Positions 22,798 to 35,292 are shown, counted from the stretch's first letter. The stretch: 64,000 nucleotides of DNA from Planoprotostelium fungivorum (GCA_003024175.1 MDYQ01000229.1:1-64000), one strand, 5' to 3'. A program made the numbers and translations. The notes: generated from the letters alone by a model not told the origin.

Positions 22798-22876
22798 CTT
22801 CGTTGGAGCCACTCCTTCTCACTTGTTGGTTTGAGAAATTATGTTGCTCCTCGGTTCGAAATCAAAGAGGGAGCCG

Positions 22877-22888
22877 TTGGCGCGAAAA
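22877..22888 (-). promoter_or_regulatory. E2F-like site upstream of the CDK-inhibitor-like gene
   Basis: On the minus strand the bases read TTTTCGCGCCAA, an exact match to the classical E2F/DP consensus, about 80 bases before the ATG at 22797 and in the same orientation as the gene. The related word TTTGGCGGGAA recurs in introns of this window, so chance or a shared motif vocabulary is a real alternative. Confidence 0.4.
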
Positions 22889-23399
22889 GGAAGTCCCAGT
22901 TCCGCATTCAAACCTCGGGCCGGATAAACAGAGTGGTCCAGGGCAGCAACACGATGCTGACACTGCGGCCTTCAGAGAAGCACCTTACCACGTAAGGGGA
23001 GGATGCTAATCAGACGAGAAAGATGCGAGAACAACCTCGTCAGCTGCCCTCCTTCTCCTCTGGGATGGTTCTATTTATGGATGGATGCGTGTTCTCCCCT
23101 TACAACCACATCAAAACGAGGGGTCAGGATGGATCGATTAATCGTGTAACTAACGCGACGGTGGAACTGAGAAAGCACGAGACCCCATGTTGGGGCATCA
23201 GGCGGCTGCCCCAACGCCGGTGGTTTTACTGTCTTTTAGACATGCACGAGCTTGCTTCTCTTGCTGTTACTAGTAAGAATAAATTCGAGATTCTGAATAT
23301 TTTATTGTTCGAGATCTGCATACCCATTTCGGACGGGCGTTACCGGTAGGTTAAAATAGAGTTCAGCCTATATGTTCGTGAGAGGTCGATGAGATGTGA
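22889..23399. other. Gene-poor stretch with a strong hairpin
   Basis: No exon with support was found between the small minus-strand gene and the first readable exon of the CSPP1-like gene. The first exon of the latter may lie near 23372. The stretch is GC-richer than its flanks and holds the hairpin listed separately. A non-coding RNA is possible but not shown. Confidence 0.35.
23183..23215 (+). other. Two mutually exclusive perfect hairpins
   Basis: GTTGGGGCA (23189-23197) pairs perfectly with TGCCCCAAC (23207-23215) across a 9-nt loop. The same TTGGGG can instead pair with CCCCA just upstream (23183-23187). The two folds exclude each other. No function is evident. Confidence 0.6.
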
Positions 23400-26089
23400 G
23401 CACGAACTTGAGCGAAAGAAGGTGACACGGACAGGTATTTCGGTGGAGCACAAGATGATGTTTTGAGGAAGAGAGAGCAACTCAAACTAGAGAGAGCTAA
23501 CGAATATCAGAGGTAAATGTGTGTCGAGAGCAGGCGATTTAATTGTTCAGATATCTGGCGTCTAAGAATGCACCGTTGTCACCATCCTTTTCCAGTCCAC
23601 CACCCGTTGCTTCACCGACACTGAAAGCAGGTGACTTCGGTTTGATCGTCGCCTCCACACTCTGATGATCTGCAGGCATTGTAGATAATTCGCCAGGGTC
23701 ACCTCAAAGCGCAGAAGAAGACGAATACACACGAAACAAACGACCAGAACATGAACACAGAGATCAACCGCCATACAGAGGTGAATGAGATGAAGTCTGA
23801 ACAGACAGAGGATGACATCGAAAGAAGGAAGCAGGGAAGATGATTATCCAGAGAATCCTCGAGGACCACCACCGCGAGCTCGTCCTCACGATCGAAGAGG
23901 TGACGTGTGATGTTGAGTTCATCTCAGAGGATGTTGACGTCAATCAGGTCATCCAGACGATCGATACTATCCAGATTACGATTATAACGATGCGTATTAT
24001 GACGACCGTTATAGAGGTGATCGTGATGTGATCTCAATGTAATGTAACACCCTAAAGATGACTACGACTATCCTGCAAGGCGCAGACCTCCCAGACGGAG
24101 AGGTGACTTGTCAATCATTCTGTGGTCATGACCACGCCCGATTCATCTCTTCCAACCTCATAGAAGAAATTGATTTGATGATTTAGATTATCCTCCAGAT
24201 GATTACTACCGTGAACGCGAGCGCAATAGAGACAGGTGAGATCAAATCAAATTCTCCGTGAGGTCAACTTCCTATTCAGGAATGCTCCGGCGTCGTTCTC
24301 TCCCAACCAAACGATGAACGATCCATTCATCGAAGATCTACAACGCGCACCTCCAAAGGAACCAGAGCCAATGTACGTACCGTCTGTCATGGAGGTGAAT
24401 TTTTGTCTTATGAAGTGGGTTATGTTGAGACGATGGAAGGCACCGGTCAGCTTACCCCAAGCACGATACGATCCAGCGGCAGCTGCAAAAGAGCAACAGA
24501 GAGCTTACGCTGAGGAATTGAGAAAACAAGCTGAAGAGGCACAGAGGAGAAAGAAGGAAGAGTCTGACCGCAGGAAACGAGATGATGTGAGACACTCCAC
24601 CTCATCAGCCTCTGACGACAAGAACGCAGGCGTCTGAGGAGAAGAGATACAACGAGGAAGTATCCGCCACCAGCAACCCGTACGTATCGGGCAGGCGTCC
24701 GAAACCCATCGACTCGAAAGAAGAGCATCAGAACTATCTACGACAACAAGCGGAAGACAAGAAGAGGAGGGAAGCGGAAGAGAAACAGAGAGAGATCGAG
24801 GAGGATAAGAAGATGGAAGAGAGGCTGAAGAAGGAACAAGCCGAGCTGGATGCCGCAGAGAGGAACCAATCCAGGCCCAAATCGAGGGCGGCTGTAGCGG
24901 GGGTCTCGAACGATGACGATTTACTGGTCAAACCTAGACCGGCCACACCCAAGGCACAAGCAGTGGTAGAGGAAAAGATTGTCGAAGAAAAAGTGCAACC
25001 GCCACCACCGGTGGTGAGAGGATTTGAAATTTGAAATTTGATCGGGACAGGTAGAGGAAGAGAAGATTGCCGTCAGTCCGGTGCAGAAGGAGGAATTGTA
25101 CAAAGTCATCCCTGATTATGGCGCCGGCCTCAGCAAAGAGCTCATCATGAGGCAGATCGAGAAGAAAGACAAATACAAGAGAGGTGAAGTGTCTCACTCG
25201 TCATCTCCCTCACCTCCCCCAGAGTTGAAGCAGGCGCAAGAGGAATTGAGACAGAAAGAACTGATGCTGCTCATTCAACAGAACACCGAACAGAAGAGAA
25301 GGATGATCGATCAGATCTCTTCTGATTTAGGTTACTCTCCCGCGCCTGAGACCACCTCCCCCAGATTAGCCTCCGGCAGGATCCGCAACTTTCAGAATCT
25401 CAGAAGTAGCTCTGCGGACAACGTAGCCCCTTTCAGGCAGGCCGACGTAAGGGCATCGATATCTGACGATAAACCGTTGGACACGGAATCCGCTTTCATC
25501 TACCCAGATGGCAGGATGGAGAGGAGACAGAAGCACGGCAGCCAATTCCCATCGAATCAACGTCACAGAGGTGATCGTTCGAGGACGTAGAGATGCTGAA
25601 ATGAAGACAGAGACGAGGCCCATTCGACAGAGGAGTGCCGATGTACTGAGAGGTTCTCATCTGGAGAACACTCTGTCGAGACCTGAAGAGGTACCCGTCA
25701 AGCACGTCACGAATTCGAGACAGAGACGGTACAACGAGGCGGCCGATGCCATCACAGCGAGGGTGAGAGGATGGGAGGAGAGAGACTGAAGGAGGCAGGC
25801 GGAGGAAAGGCTGAAGAAATTGGATTCGATCGACCAGAGGACCATGGACAAGCCTGATGCTCTTCAGACGCTACTGACCGAGTTCGTTCAAGATGATGGA
25901 AAGGTGAGATGTATAGATGGATGGATGAGAGGTGACATCCGATCAGATGAGATTGCTGACGCCGGGGCTGATCAGCGTGAGAGAGTCACAGAAAGACCTC
26001 AGAGGAGTGACAGAGACTGCATTTCTATCACCCAAGAGGAGGTGAAGGGGCCATCAGATGAAGAGAAGAAATTTGTGCCGATCACCTGA
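23400..26089 (+). CDS. CSPP1-like centrosome/cilium coiled-coil protein
   Basis: The first readable exon gives YFGGAQDDVLRKREQLKLER and ANEYQRYLASKNAPLS, the 'RKREQLxxERxxEYxxYL' pattern repeated in CSPP1. A Pro/Ser linker, a Tyr/Asp/Arg-rich part (RYYPDYDYNDAYYDDRYR), FIEDLQRAPPKEPEPM and long charged helices follow (YAEELRKQAEEAQRRKKEES; YLRQQAEDKKRREAEEKQRE; MLLIQQNTEQKRRMIDQI). It ends KKFVPIT-stop. CSPP1 binds microtubule lumen and basal bodies in ciliated cells; that role here is inference. The start is unresolved: no ATG joined in frame to the first exon. About 14 introns. An exon at 24336 carries ATCTACAACG; an intron acceptor near 23688 carries ATTGTAG|AT. Family call moderate. Confidence 0.6.
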
Positions 26090-26247
26090 GTTGGTGACCT
26101 CTCCATGGTTGTAGCCGAGACAGATCGAGACGAAATCGTCACCGTAACGGTTCAAGTTCACCGTAAATATAAATTCGGGAAAACAAAGAAGAATTTATGA
26201 TCACAACACGAGTAAAATCTATGGACAATACAAAGACGGACTTCATT

Positions 26248-29200
26248 TTACATTTGCTGTACATCATTCCACGAACGAGGTCGATTTCTCTTCGTTTCCT
26301 CTACGTATCTTCCCTGCCTCCAGATGCAGATGGTGTTATCCCACGACGCACTCCACACCCTCCCCTTCTTGTCCACTTCAAACGACACCACAGCATCCAT
26401 GTGTGCTCCTCTTGCTTGCTGCACCTAAAGTTGATCAACGTACGGCTCACAGTCAAAGATAGTCTCACCCTCTCGTAGGTACTGCAGCTGTACAAGGCGA
26501 TTCGATCGTCTCTACAACCGACCAGAACTAAACCCTCTCCCTTGATCTCGCGCAGGCAGAAGATCTTCGTGTCCATTTCGATGATTCTCATGCAGTTCTC
26601 CCTCTCGGAATTCCAGCAGCGAATGGTCTGATCCATTGAGGAAGACCACACTTCGCAGGGTCCTGTGAGAGTTTTAAAGAGAGCGAGAGTAGATGATGAT
26701 GACGATCGAGATGATGAGGTGAGGTGATCGGGTGCGAAGATGGTGTATGCAATCATGTGATGTGATGAGATGATCTGTATGTGATGTTTCACGACGATGA
26801 TGCGATGCTGATGATGATGATGATGATGAACTCACCAACAGAGATCATGCAGGTGATGGTGGCCGTGTGACCCACCAGTGAAGCCTTCGGCCGAGTGGTG
26901 CTCGCATCACAGATGACAATGTTATCCTCCGTGCCGATCCAAACGCGATCGGCCCTCCTCATCATGCAGCCAATGGTCTTTCCCTCGTGGAATTCTTTCA
27001 AGACCTGTCCTCCACTCAGTTCCATCTACAACGCGGAAGATCCGAAGAATCAAATCACCCGATACGGTTTCTCCGAAGACCACACGGTGATACTACCATC
27101 CATGTGACCACCCCACACCTGTACCTCCTCAGAATTTTCATCGAAATCTCCCCTACCTTCCCCTCCACGTCCAGCAAGTACGAGCAATAGATCGGAACTG
27201 TCTCTTTCAGCTGATCCCTCGCCATTCAAATTTCACCTTTGCCCCTCAATCGTTTCATGAGAATGAGTTTGTCAAACGGTCCCTTCCTGCTCCACAGGTG
27301 GATCTGTCCACACCTAGAAGTAGTCCACACCATCTCGTTCACTACTTTCATATCGAAGACGCAGCTGTCGTGTCCCTGCACGTTGTAGATCATGTAACCC
27401 GTCACGGCGTCCCATCTGTTCCAGACTTTGAGACCCAGAGAACTCGATGAAAACTCGATGAAAACTCACAGTCGGATGGTACCGTCCCCGCAGCCGGCCC
27501 ATATGGTATTGACGTGGTACAGAATGCTCCTCACCGATCCACTGTGCTCGGGCTTGCACCTCTTGATCAGCTGCAGGTCCCCACCTTCACCCTCCACCTC
27601 TGGAAATTGTCCAGAGAGAGCGAGAGGATTCACAGACGTCTCTTCTTCTTTGTGGCGGAGGAACGTGGGCAGACTTCCCAAGGCAGTGGTGAGATTGATC
27701 GTGTGGCGGGGGCGTAGGACCTGTGAGGGTGTCAGGTGGGGTGGGAGGGGAGGGAGGTCACTTTGGATTCAGGGATGACGGTATGGTGGAGGAGGGTGGT
27801 GGTGATCTCTCTGTATTCTTTTCTGTACTGAGGATTTGTGTCAGATGACGATCGTGATCGATGAGCGATCCGATGTGATGATCGATGTGATGATGTATGA
27901 TGATGCATCTGAGCGCCACAGATTAGATCTGATGATCGCTCGATCGTGATCAGATGACAATGTCACACCATGTTCAAACTATGCATGACGGGTCTGTGTC
28001 TCTCCTTCGCTTTCTCCAACAACGATTCCAAGTGATCTCTCTTCTTGTTCAACTCCACATTCTTCGTGATCGTTTTCTACTCCCAATCACCCAATTTTCA
28101 TCCAATTTTCATCCAGTTTTCTCACCTCTAAATGCTCCGTCCATGGATTTAAATTGTCCCTGCCCTCTCTGTGCAAGACTTCTACCTGAAATTTCTCTTG
28201 CTCTTCTCTCTGTTTCCTCTCCCTCTCTTTGATCTCCAAATCGATATGTAACAGCTCGATCTACAACGAGCTCGTGAATATTGTACGAAATTTCGAGTGT
28301 CACATACCTGACGTAGGATGTTGTTGTGCTGTCGTTTGATGATCCCCTGAGTTGTTTTCTCTTGTTGGATTTTCAAGTCTAAATCTTTCAGCTGGTCTGC
28401 ACTATCTAGTGTGTCCACGCTGCTCAATCTGTTCCATTCGAATGAGAACTCACGCAAGATGGTGAGTCTCACCTTTGCATCCTCAACTTTTGCTCCTCCA
28501 ATTTATCGATGTCGCCACGCAATTTCTTCAACTTTTTCTTCCTCTCTCTCTTCTCCATTCGGTACATTTTCCCTCTCTCTGTTTCTCTCTCTAAGTAATT
28601 CTCCAGCATGTAATCTTCCACGTTTAAATCTTCTTCATGCTCGCTGATGACATCTGTAGAATGTCAGAGAGGGAGATTTATCCAAGTTTATAGAGAGGGA
28701 GCTCACCGATGACTTCGTAATCATCTTGGCTGCATTGGAGAACCACTCGATCGATGTGTGTGACTGCGGCACTTCGAGAGGGGTGGATGCTAAAAGATGT
28801 CCTCATCTTGAACTTGTCTCTCCATCTGGCCAGAGCTCCATTCTTTCTGATGAGGAATCAGGACTTCAAATGGTTAGCGTTCGTGACAACGACTCACTTT
28901 GGAGATACGACGGGTGGATGTTCTGTATCCGTCTGTTCCTCCGGTAACTCTGATAGATAATGGGTCAGCTGCTCTAATTGATCTGCCAATGTTTCTTCTG
29001 GACTGAACAGACTTCGGAAGAGAAGAAGATGAGACTCTTCGTATGCGGCTCTTCTCTCGTCCCTGTGCATCGTTCATTCTGTGGAATCCGAATGGAGGAG
29101 GCAGCTCACCTTATCCTCTTGAGATCTTTGGCGATCATCTGTGATGCATTAGAAGAGACATTGATGGAATGTCACCTCTATATCTTGCATACCGAAATCT

Positions 29201-29394
29201 ATCAGATCGCTGAAATCTTGCTGCGATCTGACTTGTCGAATCGATACCACCATTGGTAGCTCTTCTTTTCCGTCTTTCCTCCTCCATCATGTCAGCATCC
29301 AAACATCCACTACCCAACCATACCTCTTCATCTTCCCCAACAGATTCGCCTGTGTGAGGGTCTTATAGAGAGACCCTCTATCTGTTATCTTCAT
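26248..29394 (-). CDS. Coiled-coil protein with C-terminal WD40 propeller
   Basis: ATG at 29394 (MKITDRGSLYKTLTQANLLG). The N-terminal third has basic and Ser-rich parts and an acidic segment (VISEHEEDLNVEDYMLENYL). It then forms coiled coil (KKLKKLRGDIDKLEEQKLRM; IELLHIDLEIKERERKQREE; NVELNKKRDHLESLLEKAKE). A linker leads to a WD40 domain with blades such as SVRSILYHVNTIWAGCGDGT, VTGYMIYNVQGHDSCVFDMK, MVWTTSRCGQIHLWSRKGPF, DRVWIGTEDNIVICDASTTR, GPCEVWSSSMDQTIRCWNSE and RVWSASWDNTICIWRQGRYV. Stop at 26248. The blade style resembles the propeller of the fimbrin fusion at 43-48 kb. Introns are rich in GAT/ATC triplets. Two acceptors (27024, 28259) are CGTTGTAG|AT and one exon (27381) has the complement. 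The cellular role is not recognised. One gene is likely because the exons chain in phase, but a split cannot be excluded. Confidence 0.7.
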
Positions 29395-29835
29395 CGTTCG
29401 TGACGGCTGATGATGCGGCTTGTGTGTGTTCTCGTTTCAGGGTTTTATAATGGCCTTTCCGGGTACCCACCTTAAGAGGTTCAGGTTTTTAGAAGGTGGA
29501 TCTCTGCCAAATGGAAACTCTCAGTTACGCGACCACAGCACGTACCGTTCTAATATTAGAAGGTCGTCACCTCAATCCACCAGATATGGAGTGTGAAGAA
29601 TGATCGTATAAATATGCCCGTACGGTGAAGAAGAGTGAGATCATACTCTCCGGATAATAATAGATGGATGAAATGATGTCGATAGATATTTTGTGGTAGG
29701 ATTGAATTGTAGATGTTTGCGCGATTGGGACCCGCCTTGGAGACAAACAGGAGAAATCCCACGGGGTGTAGAGCTCATGTGCACATACTTACGTGCCACG
29801 CCCACACGGTTCAACGCTCACTACTCCTTATAGAC
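29395..29835. other. Divergent promoter region
   Basis: About 440 bases between the WD40 gene (-) and the SDR gene (+). It holds an imperfect inverted repeat, CCACCTT (29469) with AAGGTGG (29493), and one AATTGTAGAT at 29706. No supported exon. Confidence 0.4.
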
Positions 29836-31359
29836 ATGACAGTCAAACGTATCAGCGACACGCACGTAGAAGGTCAACACCCCATCATCCGATTCATTCA
29901 CACCATCGAGATCTACTACGGTTTCATCATCAGCATCCTCTATAATGCAGTCAGGCACGTGTTCCACCTTCTAGGATTGGGTCAGGGCCCTAGAGAGGAC
30001 CATCCTTGTTCACGCTCAGCTGTTCTAATCACGGGGGCCAGTGCGGGCATAGGTAGAGCTACCGCCTTATCGTTAGCCAGAGCAGGTTTCCACGTTCTAG
30101 CTGGAGTTCGAAAAGATGAATCGGGAGAAGATGTGAGGAGATCACGTGACATTGTGGACGGTGACTGACAAGATGTAGTTGATCAGAGAATACAGAGAGA
30201 GAGGGGGATGCGTTGGAGACATCATTCCTGTCGTGATGGACGTGACGAACAAGAGAGAGATAGAATGTGCTTATCAGCAAGTGGGAGGGATCTGCAGGTC
30301 TAAAGACATCAAATTGGTCGGGCTAGTCAACAACGCCGGACACTGGTGAATTTGATCACCGTACGTAAGTCACTCACATGCATCCAGCACCATGGGAGGT
30401 TTCGAAGTCACATCGAAAGATGACATCGATCACCAGATGCAAATGGGATTCTTCAGGTGAATGAAATGCACTTCACACGTCCTCTTGAAGTCGACCCACA
30501 ACCGTGCAGCTACATCGATGTGGTCAAGACGTTCATTCCTCTCATCAAGGTGAAACGATCGACCAGACCGTCTTCTCATATTCCAAGGCGAATCGCGGTA
30601 GACTCATCTTCATCACATCCGTCGGCTCTTTCGCCGTCGTGCCTGGCTTCTCCATCTATTGTGCAGCCAAAGGGGCCATGAGAAATCTGACTTTCGCTCT
30701 TCGGATGGAATTGAATCGTTTCGGTGTCGGTGTCACATCGATCGAACCCGGTGAGACATCTCATTTCGTTCCATCTCCATCTCATTTCATCTCCATCTCG
30801 ACAACTTGTCCTCTTCTCCACACTCTTCATATGTCGTTTCGTCTCTTCATCGTGACATGCATCGATCGAACATGTGGAAATGAAAGATCGACAGGTTTCA
30901 TCAACTCGGACGGCATCCACGACGGTGTCTTCGTGGCGATGGAGAAGTTCAAGGAAGACTTCTCTGCCACGGGCATCAAGTCCATGGGCGGGGTCGCTCA
31001 TGGTGATGCGGGGGAGTGGAGTTTTTACGTCGACCACATCTCTCAAGAGTATCGTCATCTCGTATCTGAGGATTGGTGGGTGCCTATCTCATCACCATCA
31101 CATTTGATTGATATCATGCGACCTGATGATTCTGATGTGGAACAGGAATCGCATGATCGAGATCGAAAGGAAGATTGGTACCCCTCCTCGCAACGTGGCC
31201 GCTGCCGTCGTGACGGCCATGAAGACACCTTACATGAGGAGCAGCTACCTCGTAGGATGGGATGCCAGAGTGCAGAGCGTCATGCAAACGTACCTGCCAC
31301 AGGATTTCTTGGAGTGGTTGAACGTCAAGATGTTCCCCTTCTGTGCTCAGGTCAAATAA
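29836..31359 (+). CDS. Short-chain dehydrogenase/reductase with N-terminal membrane segment
   Basis: Start MTVKRISDTHVEGQHPIIRF. A hydrophobic segment (IEIYYGFIISILYNAVRHVF) likely anchors it in a membrane. The Rossmann fold follows: AVLITGASAGIGRATALSLA (cofactor Gly motif), DIIPVVMDVTN, LVGLVNNAG, LIFITSVGSFAVVPGFSIYC and YCAAKGAMRNLTFALRMEL (catalytic Ser, Tyr, Lys all present). C-terminal parts resemble 17-beta-HSD / retinol dehydrogenase / BDH-type SDRs acting on lipids or steroids (INSDGIHDGVFVAMEKFK; EWLNVKMFPFCAQVK-stop). Six introns were traced. The stop lies inside AAATAAA, giving an overlapping poly(A) signal. Substrate unknown. Confidence 0.9.
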
Positions 31360-31828
31360 AGAAGATCAGAGATGCACCTTCCTGATGATCGACACTAGAG
31401 TCTGAGATAATTGCCTCTTCATGTGACGATTGTTTCTGTTGGTAGCAGGAAATCAGAACTGTCTGATATCTCACGTTGTCCGTGACATCTCGTCACTTTC
31501 TCTCCCATCATTTTCCAGCTCACGTGGTTCAGTATATCGAACCAGTGATGAGATAAATTGGAGAGTAAATGATATGTTATAGATCAAGGATATGACGACA
31601 GTGAGGGGCGACCCATGAGACGATGGCTACATGAAGCACGTGGGAGTGTGACGACATCGAAACGTTTGTGTGTAGGGGACAGCGCTGAGCAAGGAGAGGA
31701 TAACTGGCTGGATCACCTTCTCAGTGAACAAGCTATTCACTCGAAACGCTGACCAGAGGCAACAGTTGTAGTGGAAAACACAATTTTTCTGTCTTTTCCA
31801 TCGCAATTGCCACGCATCCATTCACAAG
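31360..31828. other. Spacer between SDR and GPAA1 genes
   Basis: About 470 bases: 3' flank of the SDR gene and 5' flank of GPAA1. No supported exon. Confidence 0.35.
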
Positions 31829-34468
31829 ATGAGGTCTCTTCTCTTCTCTTCAAAGAAGAAGAAATTACCGATCGGTGTATTGGGGTGTGTCCACGTCCTC
31901 CGCATCCTCTGATCCCCTCCAGGTTCATTTTGTACGTTGCTGGCATTGCTGCCTTCTGCTCTCCATTACTGTGGGCGAGAAGGACCTACGTATCAGAGAA
32001 CGCACTCATCCCTGGTGGAGCGCACGTGAGGTTCTCCAACAATGAACTGCAGAGAGCAGTTCACATCGCAAGAGGATGGAGTGAACACGTTTCAACGAAG
32101 AGAAAGGTGCACTGAAGGAATGTATTTTGATCTGCCTTTCTGATATCATCAGGATCGGGACGATGTTACATGGGTGATGAAAAAATTAGAAGAACTCGGC
32201 TTGGATGCTTACAGACACGATTATTCATACACCGAGATCGTCAATCACACAAGAGGTGACTCATTTTTTCGAGAAGATAGATCAATCTTCCTCACATCTC
32301 GATGCAGTGAATCACAGAGGAACGAACGTGTATTCCATCGTCAGAGCTCACAAGAGTTCCGGACAAGAGTCCATCGTGTTGTCCTCTACCTTCAATCGAC
32401 CATCTGATGTCAAGATCGGCCCTCACGCGGTGACGGGCCTGTCCATGTCCATGTCCATCCTCCACTACCTCTCCCGTGAGCATCTCCATCTCTCAATCAT
32501 CATCTTCATCGTCTGATTCTCGATCGTCTTCAATCCATCATCGTCTTCGATCATTGCAAACAATCCTTCATCTTCTCATTCTCTACCTTCATCATTCTCT
32601 TCTCCATCATCTCATCATCACCTTTTCAATGATCACCATCATCGTGTTCGATCGTGGTCTCATCCCTCCAGAACAAAAGTGGCTGGCGAAAGACATGATA
32701 CTCGTCCTCACAGACGAAGAGAAGGGAGCCGAGAGAGGTCTGAAGAGCTGGCTGGAAGACTACCTAGGTATACCGAGGGATTCGACGATCTACAACGCGA
32801 CCAACCTTCCCGCCAGATCTGGAGCCATTCAGATGGCCCTTCACATCGAAATAAAACCTTCAGACTGGACCAGAGGCCTCTCCTTATCCATAGGTGAGAC
32901 AATTTTCCGAGAAACTTCGAAGAGAAGATCTGGAATTTTCGTTGAACGATCCTGACGGAGTCATCAGCTGGACCCAACGGACAGCTTCCAAATTTAGATC
33001 TGATCAACACACTCGCACGCATCTGTAACTATAGAGGTGAGCTCTCCGTCTCAATCGTTCGGTCCGATCGTCCCAAACATTCGATCCACCGTCCCAAAAT
33101 ATTGATACCATCAGGCATCTACGATGACGAAGTAGATCTCAACGACATTCCAAAACCTCTCGTGAAACCGTTCACCGAATGGAAGGGGCAGTTTCTCCAT
33201 CACGCCATGGAGCTCCTTCCCACAGAATACTACAACCTCCTCCTGAAAGCACCCCCTCAGCTGTACAACCTCTTCGCCTTCATGGTCAACCAGGCCGTGG
33301 GTGTTCCCACTGGGATGCACGGCGTGTACAGCAAGTGAGGTATTTCATTCGAATGAAACTGAAGGGGAAGGTATCACATCGATGCTATGACGGTATCCAA
33401 TCGAATGCCCGCGGACGAGCGGGGTAACGATATCTTTCAGTTTCCCGCCAAAATTTCGATATCACATGAAATTTCACCGACTTTTCTTCAGGTGTACAGA
33501 GACAGTCCATGGCTATCTACGGACAGATCTTAGAGGGTACTCTGCGATCGATGAACAATCTACTGGAGAAGTTGCACCAGTCCTTCTACTTCTACTTGTT
33601 GCCCTCTTCTTCTCTCTATCTGGCCATCGGAGATTACATGATACCGTTGGGACTCGTACTGGGCGTCTACATGCTGCAGGTGAACTGGAGAGTGCGAACG
33701 CGAATGCGACTGACTGTGAGGTAGCTGTATTTGAACCTCATCACCATGCCACATACGGTGGATGCCGCTTACTCTCTGTGTGTCGTAGGTGAGAAGAGAA
33801 GGGAAGGAGGGAGATTGATCGTCTTCAGCTCTGTTTGAGATCTTGGGCTTCACGGTCTATTCACTTCCAACTGTCATTCGATCGATCTCTCTGCAGTATG
33901 GTCTCTTCCTCAATTCAGAAGAGGTGAAGGTCATCTTGTCGATCGATATCATCATTGAACGAGATGCATATGATTTTATTTCATTTTATTTCGTCAAGTT
34001 GACGGAAGAAAGGTCACGCTCTATTGGGTATCGATATCGACCCTCCTGACACTGGTCACATTCTTCACCCTCCACATCGTCACGAGCCTCTTCCCCACCG
34101 CAGACGTCACCCCTCTGAAGACCTTCGCTCCTCTCATCCTTTCCACCTTCCTCTCCGTCAACTCTCTCTCCAACTACTCCTTCTGCTTCTTCTGTGCCCT
34201 CGTCTATGTCCCCGTCTTCGGTCTCATTCGAAGACCTCCTCATGTCATCTCGACTCTGTTACAGAGTTCACTTTTATTGGCTGTTTCACCCGTGGCGGTC
34301 GTCTACGGTGTGGGGAGAGTGTTAGACATGGAGCCACTCGAAGTGATGGGAGAGATCATGAGACAACACGAGGAATATGGCAATTTAGCCTTTACGTTCT
34401 TGACTATCGGGCTCCTACCTTCCGTTCTCTCCTTTCTCAAATTCGTCACACACGCAGAGAAGAAATGA
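31829..34468 (+). CDS. GPAA1: GPI transamidase subunit GPAA1 (GAA1)
   Basis: Starts MRSLLFSSKKKKLPIGVLGF with a TM helix (ILYVAGIAAFCSPLLWARRT). The luminal part has the M28-peptidase-like fold of GAA1: GLDAYRHDYSYTEIVNH, GTNVYSIVRAHKSSGQESIV, MSMSILHYLSREQKWLAKDM-like segments, WLAKDMILVLTDEEKGAERG, LKSWLEDYLG, IPRDSTIYNATNLPARSGAI, MALHIEIK. Several TM helices at the C-terminus end SFLKFVTHAEKK-stop. GAA1 with GPI8/PIGK, PIGT, PIGS and PIGU attaches GPI anchors to proteins in the ER. Its substrate could include the GPI-type protein encoded at 38061, by inference. One exon (32788) encodes IYNA with ATCTACAACG. About nine introns; one near 33441 holds TTTCCCGCCA and AAATTTC. Confidence 0.85.
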
Positions 34469-34696
34469 GGAATAAACGAAACGAGAAAGAGATGAACGTG
34501 GCGCATTGTATTCGAGGAAATGCGACGGACAAGCTTTTCTACAACCAACAGATCACCTGCAGCATCACATCGCACCACCCCCGATGGAAACAGAGAGTGA
34601 GTTGTGTTGCCCGGAGACTGAATCCAACTGAAGCGAACAGGTGCAGACGATTTCCTCCAAAAGAAGGCCTGGCGAAGAGTTTCTTTCACTTTTAAA

Positions 34697-35292
34697 ATGC
34701 CCTCTCTCGCGACACCAGCGTCGATCAGCTGTGGGTGTCCAATGTATGAAGCCCGCGAACTGACATCACGCAGGACCCAGCTGTGTGAGAGTGCGTTATT
34801 GAGAGACCTTCAAATATTCGAATCGAGCGTACAAAAGACGAAATCCACACTCGAAATGTTAGATCGACAAGAACAGGAGGACCAAGATCATCCAATCAAA
34901 ATGTGACCCATCATCGTCGACATCCATCTTCCATCTCACCTCAACAGCGTCGACCATCGAGTCCCTCAAGCAAATATAGGAGAACTTCGGGGTGTCTTAG
35001 CTCGTGAAGAGGAGTCCGTCAAGCATAAGGAAGAATACGAGCAGTTGTGCGCCACCATCGAGAAATTACCGAGTCGTCACAGAGAAGTGATGATCTCTAT
35101 TTGTGATGATTTCAATTGACAGATTGAAGGAACAATCAAGATATGGAAGAACAGATCCAGCGGATGATGCAAGAGGGAGAGATGCTGGAGGAGAAGATCA
35201 GTCTACAGAAGAAACAATTTCACTTGTGTATTCGCTGGATCTACTCTGGGCCTCAGACAGAGGACAAGTCACACAAAATGGACATAGAATGA
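34697..35292 (+). CDS. THOC7-like THO/TREX complex subunit
   Basis: The first exon reads MPSLATPASISCGCPMYEAR and a helical part (LLRDLQIFESSVQKTKSTLE). After a GT-AG intron it continues GELRGVLAREEESVKHKEEY and EQLCATIEKLPSRH, matching the THOC7 signature 'EYxxLAxxIxxxPxRH'. The last exon gives MEEQIQRMMQEGEMLEEKIS and LQKKQFHLCIRWIYSG, matching 'LELRRKQFHxLLxxI'. THOC7 is a coiled-coil subunit of THO, which couples transcription to mRNA export. The second intron's exact borders are unresolved because two acceptors fit. It is shorter than animal THOC7 at the N-terminus. Confidence 0.6.

Noticed and set aside
22850-22866. GGTTCGAAATC, resembling a tRNA B box
   Set aside because: The bases on either side do not pair into a T-arm and no acceptor or anticodon stem could be drawn.
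30504-31385. 293-residue open frame as a single exon
   Set aside because: It reads through at least two clear GT-AG introns and leaves the SDR frame; the spliced SDR reading keeps all catalytic residues.
34024-34695. 223-residue open frame across the GPAA1 3' end
   Set aside because: It overlaps, in another frame, exons encoding the GPAA1 C-terminal TM helices and runs through the spacer; composition is His/Pro/Arg-rich noise.
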